Positions 17,002 through 24,343 of a DNA stretch of 64,000 nt are shown one piece after another. The first letter of the stretch is position 1, and each line of letters begins with the position of its first letter. This DNA is from Saccharopolyspora endophytica (GTDB taxonomy: Bacteria > Actinomycetota > Actinomycetes > Mycobacteriales > Pseudonocardiaceae). The notes beneath the pieces are model-generated. The model searched no databases, had not been told where the DNA came from, and was given only the letters and a program-made list of their open reading frames with translations. A program made the translations under genes and the position numbers. The stretch is from contig NZ_JAGPXE010000001.1 of the NCBI RefSeq assembly GCF_018070075.1, forward strand, positions 186,001 to 250,000. Reading direction: 5' to 3'.

Positions 17002-18525
17002 TCACCTGGTTCGCAGTTGCTGCCAGATCAGGAAGTAGGCCCGGTGCACCACGTGCGCGACCCGGCTCTGCGCGGGCGTGGCACCGAAGGAGGAGAAGGA
17101 CCGCCACCAGTTGGCGCGCTCCAGAGCGAGCTCGGTCAGCTCGGCCTGCGGCAGTTCGGGCCGGCCGAGCTGCTCGGCGGGGTCGGTGCTGCCGCCCACC
17201 TGCATGACCTCTTCGGCCAGGTCCGGCGGCATCTCCACCGACCCGGCCGCGACCAGCGTCAACGCCTCCAGCACGCGCAGCTGGTGGGCTTCCGGCCTGG
17301 CCAGCAGCCCTTCGATGGCGTCGTGCACCTTCTGGCGCTCGTCGCGGTCGCCGGAGGACTGCGCGAGCGCGGTGATCGACGCCAGCGCGGCCGCGGCCTT
17401 GATGCCGTCGGCGCGCGCCCGGAACACCGAGTCCAGCCGGCCCAGCACCGAGGCCAGCCCGGAGGCGTCGCGGATCCGCCGCCGCAGCTCACCGGCGGTG
17501 ATGTCGGGCTGGGCGTCCAGGGCGTCCAGCGCGCAGCGCACGCCGTGCAGGTCCATCCGCTCCAGCAGGTGGGTGCGGGTGCCCGCCGGGACGTCGCACT
17601 CCCAGCTGGTGAACAGGTCCGCCGACAGCAGCAGGGTCTCCCGCGTCGCCTCGTCGAGCTCGGCCAGCGATCGCAGCGCCTCGGCGTCCGGAGCGGTGAA
17701 GCCGCCGGTCTCGGAGGTCTCGGCGAGCAGCCCGATCACCGGCAGCACGTCGGCGACCTTGGGCTTGAGCAGCTCCGACTGCTTGGTGGCCAGGATCTCG
17801 GCGGCCTTCCACACGTCGTCGTCGGCGCCGTCGACGGTGTCGGCCTCGATCATGTCGGCCTTGTTGAGCAGCGCGATCGCGTTGACCGGACCGGCTTCGC
17901 GGCTCGCGGTCGCGGCGGTGAAGGCGGCCAGCGCCTGCTCGTCGTCGGCGCGAACGCCCTGGGTGACGACGTAGAGCACGGCCTCCGCGCCGATCACGGC
18001 ATCGCGGGAGACCGGGTCGAGCTGCTGAGTGCCCAGCGCCTGCTCGGTGCGCGCGACCGAGGCCGAGTCCAGCGAGCCCAGACCGGGGGTGTCGATCACG
18101 GTCAGATCGCGCAGCACCGCATTGGTCAGGTAGGCCTCCAGGTGGGAGACCTCGTCGAAGTCCACGCCCAGGTCGGCGGGGATGCCGCCGCCGGGGTCGA
18201 ACGGGATCGCCTGCTTGCGGCCGTCGTGGAACACGACCTCGACGCGGTCGACCGTGCCGTACTGGAAGCGGGTCACCAGCCGCGTGCACTCGCCGACGTC
18301 GGTGGGTGCGACCCGCCGTCCGATCATGGCGTTGACCAGCGTGGACTTGCCGGACTTGATCCGGCCGGCGACGGCGACCTGCAGCGGGGCGCCGAGTCTG
18401 CGCAGCACCTCGTCGAAACCTTCGGAGGTCTTGTCGGACAGCTGCGGTTGCAGCCCCGCGCACAGCCGGGCGACGGCGGCCGACAACGGGCCTGCCCACC
18501 TCTGCTGCTCGGGTGCCGTGTTCAA
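17002..18525 (-). CDS. Dynamin-like GTPase (IniC-type), first of a pair
   Basis: 507 residues. G1 is AGRIKSGKST (about 55-64), switch II is DTPGLGSLDSAS (about 145-156), and G4 is LLNKADM (about 218-224). The rest is helical, without obvious membrane spans. The start codon is TTG at 18525, preceded by GAGAGG. It heads the minus-strand set TTG-dynamin, GrpE-like, dynamin. The shorter, non-membrane member of such pairs usually partners the membrane-bound one. Confidence 0.88.
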   Translation of the reverse strand: MNTAPEQQRWAGPLSAAVARLCAGLQPQLSDKTSEGFDEVLRRLGAPLQVAVAGRIKSGKSTLVNAMIGRRVAPTDVGECTRLVTRFQYGTVDRVEVVFHDGRKQAIPFDPGGGIPADLGVDFDEVSHLEAYLTNAVLRDLTVIDTPGLGSLDSASVARTEQALGTQQLDPVSRDAVIGAEAVLYVVTQGVRADDEQALAAFTAATASREAGPVNAIALLNKADMIEADTVDGADDDVWKAAEILATKQSELLKPKVADVLPVIGLLAETSETGGFTAPDAEALRSLAELDEATRETLLLSADLFTSWECDVPAGTRTHLLERMDLHGVRCALDALDAQPDITAGELRRRIRDASGLASVLGRLDSVFRARADGIKAAAALASITALAQSSGDRDERQKVHDAIEGLLARPEAHQLRVLEALTLVAAGSVEMPPDLAEEVMQVGGSTDPAEQLGRPELPQAELTELALERANWWRSFSSFGATPAQSRVAHVVHRAYFLIWQQLRTR

Positions 18526-18666
18526 GGTGCCCTCTCGATGGAGTCAGACATTCCGGACTTCCCGGGAATCCGCCCGCACCATCCTGCCACGTCCCACCAC
18601 CCCTCCGGTCGAAGTCCACAAAGGACGATGAACGACCGGTTCACCCGACGCGGCTAACCTGCGGGC

Positions 18667-19464
18667 GTGAGCGTTGACTTCAAGCCCGACCTCGTCGCCC
18701 TCGACATCGACGGAACCCTGCTGGACCCGGACACCGACACCATCTCCGACGCCGTCAAGGCCGCCGTGCGCCGCGCGGTGGACTCCGGCGCGCAGCTGGT
18801 CCTGGCCACCGGGCGCGCCTTCCTCGGCACCGCACCCGTGCTCGACGAACTCGGCCTGACCAGCGGGTTCGCGCTGTGCTCCAACGGCTCCGTGCTGGTG
18901 GACGTGGCTCGGCGCGAGCCGGTCTCGGTGGCCTCGTTCGACGCGGCGCCGGTGCTGCGGGCGCTGCAGGAGCACCTGCCCGGCGCGATCTTCGCCGCCG
19001 AGGACGTCGGGGTCGGCAACCTCGTCTCCGCCCCGTTCGACCCGGACAAGCTGCACGGCCCGCAGCGGATCACCCCGATCGACGAGCTGACCGCGCACCC
19101 GGTGCCCCGGCTGATCGCGGAGTGGACCGAGCACGACCCGGCCGAGCTCGCCGAGACGCTCGCCGGCGTCCGGTTGCCGAGCTGCACCATCTCCGTCGAC
19201 ACCTACGAACCGTGGGTCACCGTCGTCCCGGAGGGTCTGTCCAAGGGTGCGGCCCTGGAGAAGCTGCGCACCGAACTCGGAATCGCCGCGGGTCGCACGT
19301 TCGCCGCGGGCGACGGCACCAACGACTTCGAGATGCTGAGCTGGGCGGCTCGCGGCGTCGCGATGGGCCAAGCGCCCCTGGACCTGCGCGCCACGGCCGA
19401 CGACACGATCGGCACGGTCGCCGAGGACGGTCTCGCCGTCGAGCTCAACCGCCTCTTCGCCTGA
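18667..19464 (+). CDS. HAD-family phosphatase (Cof type)
   Basis: 265 residues. Motif I is LDIDGTLLD (Asp nucleophile about residue 12), motif II lies in LATGR, motif III contains the Lys of LSKGAALEKL, and motif IV is GDGTNDFEML. The cap between motifs is the C2B type of Cof-like sugar/cofactor phosphatases. The GTG start is exactly 6 nt after TAACCT (18655-18660), so the mRNA is probably leaderless. The phosphorylated substrate is not predictable. Confidence 0.92.
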   Translation: MSVDFKPDLVALDIDGTLLDPDTDTISDAVKAAVRRAVDSGAQLVLATGRAFLGTAPVLDELGLTSGFALCSNGSVLVDVARREPVSVASFDAAPVLRALQEHLPGAIFAAEDVGVGNLVSAPFDPDKLHGPQRITPIDELTAHPVPRLIAEWTEHDPAELAETLAGVRLPSCTISVDTYEPWVTVVPEGLSKGAALEKLRTELGIAAGRTFAAGDGTNDFEMLSWAARGVAMGQAPLDLRATADDTIGTVAEDGLAVELNRLFA

Positions 19465-19636
19465 GCGCCCGTTCTCGCAGCTCGCGGCTCGGTCGTCCGC
19501 GAACCGCCCTGGAAGTCCACTGTGGACCGAAGGGGCAGGACCGGGGTGCCGCTCCGGGAGAACCCTGAGGTGCGTCATCCTCGGAGTCGATTCACTACTA
19601 CCGGCACGGCTCCGCGTCCCAGCAACAGGAGTGATC

Positions 19637-20581
19637 ATGATCGAGGCGAGTGGCCTCACCAAGCGCTACGGCCAGAAGGTGGCGGTGGACGACCTGTCGT
19701 TCACGGTCAAACCCGGTCACGTCACCGGGTTCCTCGGCCCCAACGGCGCGGGCAAGTCCACCACGATGCGGATGATGCTCGGGCTGGACAACCCCACCTC
19801 CGGCGAAGTGCGCATCAACGGCAAGCGCTACGGGGAGCTCCGCAACCCGCTGCGCACCGTCGGCGCGCTGCTGGACGCCAAGTGGGTGCACCCCAACCGC
19901 TCGGCCCGCGCGCACCTGCGGTGGATGGCGCGCTCCAACGGGATCCCGATGCAGCGCGTCGACGAGGTCCTGGAGCAGGTCGGCCTCACCGATGTCGCGC
20001 GGCGCAACGCGGGCGGGTTCTCGCTGGGCATGTCGCAGCGCCTGGGACTGGCGACCGCGCTGCTCGGCGACCCCGAGGTGCTGCTGTTCGACGAGCCCGT
20101 CAACGGCCTCGACCCGGAGGGCATCCACTGGATCCGCCGGTTCATGCAGGGCCTTGCCGCCGAGGGGCGCACCGTCTTCGTCTCCAGCCACCTGCTGTCG
20201 GAAATGGCGCTGACGGCCGAAGAACTCGTCGTCATCGGCCGCGGCAAGCTGATCGCGCAGTGCAGCACCGCCGAGTTCGTCGACAACGCGGGCAGCAGCT
20301 CGGTCCTGGTGCGCTCGCCGGAAGCACCGCAGCTGCAACGGCTGCTCGGCGACGAGCAGATCACCGTCCGCTCCTCGGAGGCCGACCGGCTGGTCATCGA
20401 CGGCGCGACCACCGAGCAGATCGGTGAGCTGGCCGCGCAGCACCGGATCGTGCTGCACGAGCTCACCGCGCAGCGCGGCTCGCTGGAGGACGCGTTCATG
20501 CAGATGACCAGCGACTCCGTGGAATACCAGACCACGCTCGGCGAGGCGACCGAGCTGACCGCCCAGGGGGTGGCCCGATGA
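19637..20581 (+). CDS. ABC transporter ATP-binding protein (BcrA-like exporter)
   Basis: 314 residues. Walker A is GPNGAGKST (about 36-44), the signature is LGMSQR preceded by FS, and Walker B is VLLFDEPVNGLD. A roughly 80-residue C-terminal domain follows, as in bacitracin/lantibiotic-type exporters. AGGAG at 19627-19631 fits the ATG at 19637 better than a GTG two codons upstream. Its stop overlaps the permease start (ATGA). With the permease it forms an ABC-2 type efflux or resistance pump; cargo unknown. Confidence 0.92.
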   Translation: MIEASGLTKRYGQKVAVDDLSFTVKPGHVTGFLGPNGAGKSTTMRMMLGLDNPTSGEVRINGKRYGELRNPLRTVGALLDAKWVHPNRSARAHLRWMARSNGIPMQRVDEVLEQVGLTDVARRNAGGFSLGMSQRLGLATALLGDPEVLLFDEPVNGLDPEGIHWIRRFMQGLAAEGRTVFVSSHLLSEMALTAEELVVIGRGKLIAQCSTAEFVDNAGSSSVLVRSPEAPQLQRLLGDEQITVRSSEADRLVIDGATTEQIGELAAQHRIVLHELTAQRGSLEDAFMQMTSDSVEYQTTLGEATELTAQGVAR

Positions 20582-21303
20582 CGTTGCTCGCCGTCGAGCG
20601 CATGAAGCTCTTCTCCACCCGTTCTCCGTGGTGGTGCATGTTCCTGGCCCTCGCGCTGCCGATCGGGTTCACCGCCCTGATCGCCGCCGTCTCCGACGGG
20701 ATGTCGCTGAGCACGACGCAGTTCGGCTACCAGTTCGGGCTGATGGTCACGCTGGTGCTGGCCGCGCTGGCGATCACCACCGAGTACCGGTTCGGCACCA
20801 TCCGCGCGACCTTCCAGGCGGTGCCGAACCGAACCGCGGTGCTGCTGGCCAAGACCGCGGTCGTCGCGGTGCTGGCGCTGATCATCGGCGAGATCGGGGC
20901 GTTCGGCTCGTGGGCGATCTCCACGGTGCTGCAGCCCAGCTCGGACCTGGCGATCACCACCGCCGAGCAGTGGCGCGAGATCGCGGGTGTCGGACCGGTG
21001 TTCGCGTTCTCCGCGATCTTGGCGGTCGGCGTCGGGATGCTGGTGCGGCAGACCGCCGGCGCGGTGACCATCCTGCTGCTGTGGTCGCTCATGGTGGAGA
21101 GCCTCATCGCTCTGGTGCCCGAGGTCGGGCAGGACATCCAGCAGTGGATGCCCTTCGTGATGGCCGACCACTTCCTCAAGGGCGGCGGGAACATGGCCAT
21201 CGACATGCCGCTGGGGCCGTGGGGAGCGCTCGCGTACTTCGCGGCGGTCACTGTGGGTGTCTGGTTGATCGGATTGGCCGTGACGCACCGGCGCGATGCC
21301 TGA
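20578..21303 (+). CDS. ABC-2 type transporter permease
   Basis: 241 residues with about six hydrophobic spans (for example FQFGLMVTLVLAALAITTEY and ILAVGVGMLVRQTAGAVTIL). It overlaps the ATPase gene by 4 nt and is followed by a hairpin. The segment TEYRFGTIRATFQAVPNR is characteristic of ABC-2 permeases related to the BcrB/NatB group. Membrane half of the exporter. Confidence 0.9.
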   Translation: MTLLAVERMKLFSTRSPWWCMFLALALPIGFTALIAAVSDGMSLSTTQFGYQFGLMVTLVLAALAITTEYRFGTIRATFQAVPNRTAVLLAKTAVVAVLALIIGEIGAFGSWAISTVLQPSSDLAITTAEQWREIAGVGPVFAFSAILAVGVGMLVRQTAGAVTILLLWSLMVESLIALVPEVGQDIQQWMPFVMADHFLKGGGNMAIDMPLGPWGALAYFAAVTVGVWLIGLAVTHRRDA

Positions 21304-21309
21304 CCAGCG

Positions 21310-21345
21310 GATTTGATCATGACTCCGAAAGGCCTTGATCAAATC
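21310..21345 (+). terminator. Hairpin after the ABC-2 exporter genes
   Basis: The perfect 10-bp arms GATTTGATCA (21310-21319) and TGATCAAATC (21336-21345) begin 7 nt after the permease stop. Confidence 0.6.
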
Positions 21346-21588
21346 GGGAATGCCCAGCTGGGCCCGGGATAGCAAAACGTTACCGAGCCCGGCCGAGAGT
21401 CTGATCACGCCGACCGATAGGATCGACTTGCAAGATCGAGCGGTCGTCATCGGCACGCCGATCGCACCGGGTCACATTGGACACGGCGCGTCAGCGGCGG
21501 ATCACCCAGTGATTCGAGAACGCTGAAGCACAACCAAAGACGACCGACTGCAGTAGCGCTCGGGGGCGCCGGCGGTCGGGACGGGGGA

Positions 21589-21626
21589 GGGCCCCGGGCT
21601 GTCATTCGGGGGATGGCCCGGGGCCC
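21589..21626 (+). terminator. Strong GC hairpin in a gene-free stretch
   Basis: GGGCCCCGGGC (21589-21599) pairs perfectly with 21616-21626 and is followed by TGTGCTTTCT. The stretch 21346-21688 contains no recognisable gene, so this either backs up the exporter terminator or ends an unannotated short transcript. Repeat copy 2 starts about 65 nt later. Confidence 0.6.
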
Positions 21627-21689
21627 TGTGCTTTCTACGCTCTCCACGTCCGGCGCAGCCCGCTTCGTTCAGTATTTCTCGGGTTGATC

Positions 21690-21861
21690 GTTGGGGTCTT
21701 GCTTCGCTCGGCGGTGCGGGTGGCGGAACCTCAGACGCCGCCTGGGTCCGGGCGCCACTCCTGATGGATGCCAATTGCGCGGCGTCCTCCCCGGACGACG
21801 TCTGAGAACCCGCAGCGGTGCGAGCTGGGTCCCACGCTTGAAACGTGCGGCCACGGCCGCA
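21690..21861 (+). repeat. Dispersed structured repeat, copy 2
   Basis: Same architecture as copies 1, 3 and 4: TTGGGGTCTTGCTTC, GCGGTGCGGGTGGCGGAACC, arm 1 CTCAGACGCCGCCTGG (21730-21745), arm 2 CCGGACGACGTCTGAG (21791-21806), GAACCCGCAGCGGTGCGAG, and a closing perfect hairpin TGCGGCC-AC-GGCCGCA (21846-21861). The inner GTAT-ATAC hairpin is degenerate in this copy. It ends 13 nt before the stop of the opposing universal stress protein gene. Confidence 0.8.
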
Positions 21862-21874
21862 TTCCTGGCAGCCG

Positions 21875-22342
21875 CTAGACCATCGGGCGCACGACCAGGA
21901 CCGGGCAGGCCGCGTGGCGGACGCACTGCTCCGCGACGGATCCGAGCATCAGGCCGGAGAACCCGCCTCGACCCCGGTGGCCGACGACCAGGAGGTCCGC
22001 GCCCTTGGACGCCGAGAGCAGGGCCTGCGGCGAGGGCGAGTGGACCACGTGGATCTCCACGGTGACCTTCGGTGGATCGCCGAGCTTGTCGGCGACGATC
22101 TTCGCCGTCTCCCGCTCCACTTCCTGCTGGAACGCTTCGGTGCTGGGAACGGCGTTGGGCGGGCAGTCGGCGGGACGCGGCGCCGTGCGCATGCTCCAGG
22201 CCCGCACGACGTGCAGCACCGCGTTGCGGCGCTCGGCCTCCTCCGCGGCCACGATGAGGGCTCGCAGTGACGACGCCGAGGTGTCGAGTCCCACGACGAC
22301 TCCGCTGTTGATCTCCACGCGTTGGAACGTCTGATCCGGCAC
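21875..22342 (-). CDS. Universal stress protein (UspA family)
   Basis: 155 residues, a single Usp domain. The nucleotide-binding signature G-x2-G-x9-G-[ST] is present as GHRGRGGFSGLMLGS (about 124-138), so it probably binds ATP. GTG start at 22342 with GGAG upstream. It is divergent from the gene at 22576. The perfect CRP/GlxR-type palindrome at 22414 lies 72 nt upstream of its start, so cAMP-type control is plausible. Confidence 0.93.
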   Translation of the reverse strand: MPDQTFQRVEINSGVVVGLDTSASSLRALIVAAEEAERRNAVLHVVRAWSMRTAPRPADCPPNAVPSTEAFQQEVERETAKIVADKLGDPPKVTVEIHVVHSPSPQALLSASKGADLLVVGHRGRGGFSGLMLGSVAEQCVRHAACPVLVVRPMV

Positions 22343-22413
22343 GCCTCTACTCCAACCGCCACGGCTCCCGTTGTCGAGCCAGCGCCCATTAGGTCAACCG
22401 AACGAGTTTTGCC

Positions 22414-22429
22414 TGTGATTGCAATCACA
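22414..22429. promoter_or_regulatory. CRP/GlxR-type operator, TGTGA-N6-TCACA
   Basis: TGTGATTGCAATCACA is a perfect 16-bp palindrome and an exact match to the CRP-family consensus, also used by actinobacterial GlxR/Crp. It lies between the divergent universal stress protein gene (start 22342) and the gene at 22576. Confidence 0.8.
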
Positions 22430-22575
22430 TTTTACACGCTTGTCTCATTCGTCGGTTTGGCTGTGGTAAGGCATAAGTAGAGGTGTCCCGCAACCAGCGT
22501 CGCTTGGGGGCATGCGCTGGCCGTGGGCGAGTACTTCAGCTCGCGTCTATCTCCACCACAAGAGGAGTGGGCCAC

Positions 22576-23169
22576 ATGCTGTCTTCGCAAGAGCGCGCAC
22601 TGTCTTCACAAGAGCGTGCGCTGATCGACGCACCGCGCGGTGGCGTTCGCACCAAGCGCACCGGCAACGACGTCCAGCTGGAGCCGGTTCCGCGGCTCGA
22701 GTGGTCGCTGGCGACCGAAGCCCACCCGCCGGCCACCGAAGCCGCGACGCCCGCATCGCTCCGGCGCAGCTGGATCCACACCGCTTCCGAGCGGCAGGTC
22801 CTGGAGCTCTTCCGCAAGCTCAACGGCGCCAAGCGCCGGTTGCCCGCGCCCTGGTGGCTGCGCGCGCTCGACCGCGGCGACCTCGCTTCCCGCGCCGAGG
22901 CGTTCCAGATCGAGGACCAGGTGCACGCGGTGCTCTCGGCCCGTTCCGGCTGGGTCTTCGTCCCCTGGGTCGGCATCAGCGAAGCCGGGTACTGGGAATA
23001 CGCCCCGTCCGACCGCGGCTCGGTGAAGATGCCCACCGCCATCGTCCTGACCGACGAGCACGAGGGCTGGCTCAACGTCGTCCCCGCCTACCGCGACGAG
23101 GAACCGCTGCCCGTGCCGACCAGCACGACCACGTTGCTCTCCCTGCTGCCGCAGGTCGAGGTGTGGTGA
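22576..23169 (+). CDS. Conserved-looking protein of unknown function
   Basis: 197 residues from the ATG at 22576, which follows AGAGGAG. The N-terminus contains a tandem duplication LSSQERA-LSSQERA encoded by a near-identical 21-bp repeat. The middle is basic and tryptophan-rich (NGAKRRLPAPWWLRALDRGD, about 100-120), and the C-terminal half is globular (GWVFVPWVGISEAGYWEYAP). No transmembrane segment or known catalytic motif was recognised. It is preceded by the CRP/GlxR-type site and followed within about 11 nt by repeat copy 3. Confidence 0.75.
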   Translation: MLSSQERALSSQERALIDAPRGGVRTKRTGNDVQLEPVPRLEWSLATEAHPPATEAATPASLRRSWIHTASERQVLELFRKLNGAKRRLPAPWWLRALDRGDLASRAEAFQIEDQVHAVLSARSGWVFVPWVGISEAGYWEYAPSDRGSVKMPTAIVLTDEHEGWLNVVPAYRDEEPLPVPTSTTTLLSLLPQVEVW

Positions 23170-23179
23170 CCTCGAACAT

Positions 23180-23362
23180 CCGTGGTCGTTCTGCTCGGCG
23201 GTGCGGTCAGCGGAACCTGAGGCGCCTTCTGGACTCCGTGCGCCACTCCTGATGTATGTCCAATACACGGCGTCGCGGCGTACTCGCCAGAAGACGCCTG
23301 GCGAACCCGCGGCGGTGCAGGTTGCGAGGGTGGTCTGCCCGCCTCGCGGCTACGCCGCTTGC
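23180..23362 (+). repeat. Dispersed structured repeat, copy 3
   Basis: Begins about 11 nt after the stop at 23169 with CGTGGTCGTTCTGCTC. It contains GCGGTGCGGTCAGCGGAACC, arm 1 GAGGCGCCTTCTGG (23219-23232), hairpin GTAT-GTCCA-ATAC (23254-23266), GCGTCGCGGCG, arm 2 CCAGAAGACGCCTGG (23287-23301), GAACCCGCGGCGGTGCAGG and a small hairpin GCGGC-TAC-GCCGC (23346-23358). Confidence 0.8.
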
Positions 23363-23374
23363 GCAGGGGCTGAC

Positions 23375-23400
23375 GTTGGAGTCTCAGGTGGGACTCCAAC
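23375..23400 (+). terminator. Hairpin downstream of repeat copy 3
   Basis: GTTGGAGTC (23375-23383) and GACTCCAAC (23392-23400) are perfect complements. It likely ends transcripts that traverse repeat copy 3, 44 nt before trmB. Confidence 0.55.
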
Positions 23401-23443
23401 GCGGTGGTCGGGGGCTGCCGCCGGTTTGCGATAATTCTTCCTC

Positions 23444-24157
23444 GTGAATTCCTCTGACCAGCAGGTTCCGTTCCGCCGCACCGTTGTCAGCTACGTCCAG
23501 CGAGGCGAGCGGATGACCGTGGGCCAGCAGCGGGCCTGGGATCGCCACTGGGCGGAGCTAGGCTCCGACGTCACCGCGCTGCCCGAGGGCCCGTTGGACG
23601 TGGAGTCCTGGTTCGGCCGTTCCGCGCCGGTGGTGCTGGAGATCGGCTCGGGCATGGGCGAGACGACCGCGCAGCTCGTCGCGGCTCAGCCGGACGTCAA
23701 CTACCTGGCGGTCGAGGTCTACAAGCCCGGTCTGGCCCAGCTGATGCTGCGCGCGGAGAAGCTGGAGGTCTCGAACCTCCGCCTGCTGCGCGGCGACGCG
23801 ATCGTGCTCCTGCGCGAGCACGTCGAGCCGGGATCGCTGGACGAGGTGCGGATCTACTTCCCGGACCCGTGGCCGAAGAAGCGCCACCACAAGCGCCGCC
23901 TGGTCCAGCCGGAGTCGGTCGAGCTGATCACCTCGCGGTTGCGCCCCGGCGGCGTGCTGCACCTGGCCACCGACTGGGAGAACTACGCCGAGCAGATGCG
24001 CGAGGTCTGCGAGGCCGAGTCGCAGCTGAGCAACCGCTACGCCGGTGAGCCCGGCGGTTGGGCTCCGCGTCCCGACTGGCGTCCGGTCACGAAGTTCGAG
24101 AACCGCGCGCACGACGAGGGCCGCGAGATCCACGACCTGATCTACGAGCGGGTCTGA
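23444..24157 (+). CDS. trmB: tRNA (guanine-N7-)-methyltransferase
   Basis: 237 residues. It transfers a methyl group from SAM to N7 of G46 in tRNA. The SAM site is VLEIGSGMGETTAQL (about 64-78), and the TrmB-specific block is IYFPDPWPKKRHHKRRLVQP (about 138-157), followed by THR-equivalent TDWENYAEQM. GTG start at 23444; a GATAAT box lies 8 nt upstream, so the message may be leaderless. It is single, followed by a hairpin. Confidence 0.96.
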   Translation: MNSSDQQVPFRRTVVSYVQRGERMTVGQQRAWDRHWAELGSDVTALPEGPLDVESWFGRSAPVVLEIGSGMGETTAQLVAAQPDVNYLAVEVYKPGLAQLMLRAEKLEVSNLRLLRGDAIVLLREHVEPGSLDEVRIYFPDPWPKKRHHKRRLVQPESVELITSRLRPGGVLHLATDWENYAEQMREVCEAESQLSNRYAGEPGGWAPRPDWRPVTKFENRAHDEGREIHDLIYERV

Positions 24158-24172
24158 CTCCTGATGGGCGAT

Positions 24173-24213
24173 CCTTGATCGGCCGAGATGTTCACTCGGA
24201 TGGTCGATCAAGG
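24173..24213 (+). terminator. Terminator hairpin after trmB
   Basis: CCTTGATCG (24173-24181) pairs with CGATCAAGG (24205-24213), and the inner CCGAG/CTCGG can pair too. It starts 16 nt after the stop. Confidence 0.55.
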
Positions 24214-24343
24214 GTTCCGTCAATCGCGTCGAAACTAGTTACATCGCGTCAACGGCCACCTGTTCGTGGCGGCTCAAGATCACCGGAAAGAGAACGGCTC
24301 TGAGCTGCCCAGGCAGCAGGTTTCGCGACTACGTTCGCACGGC

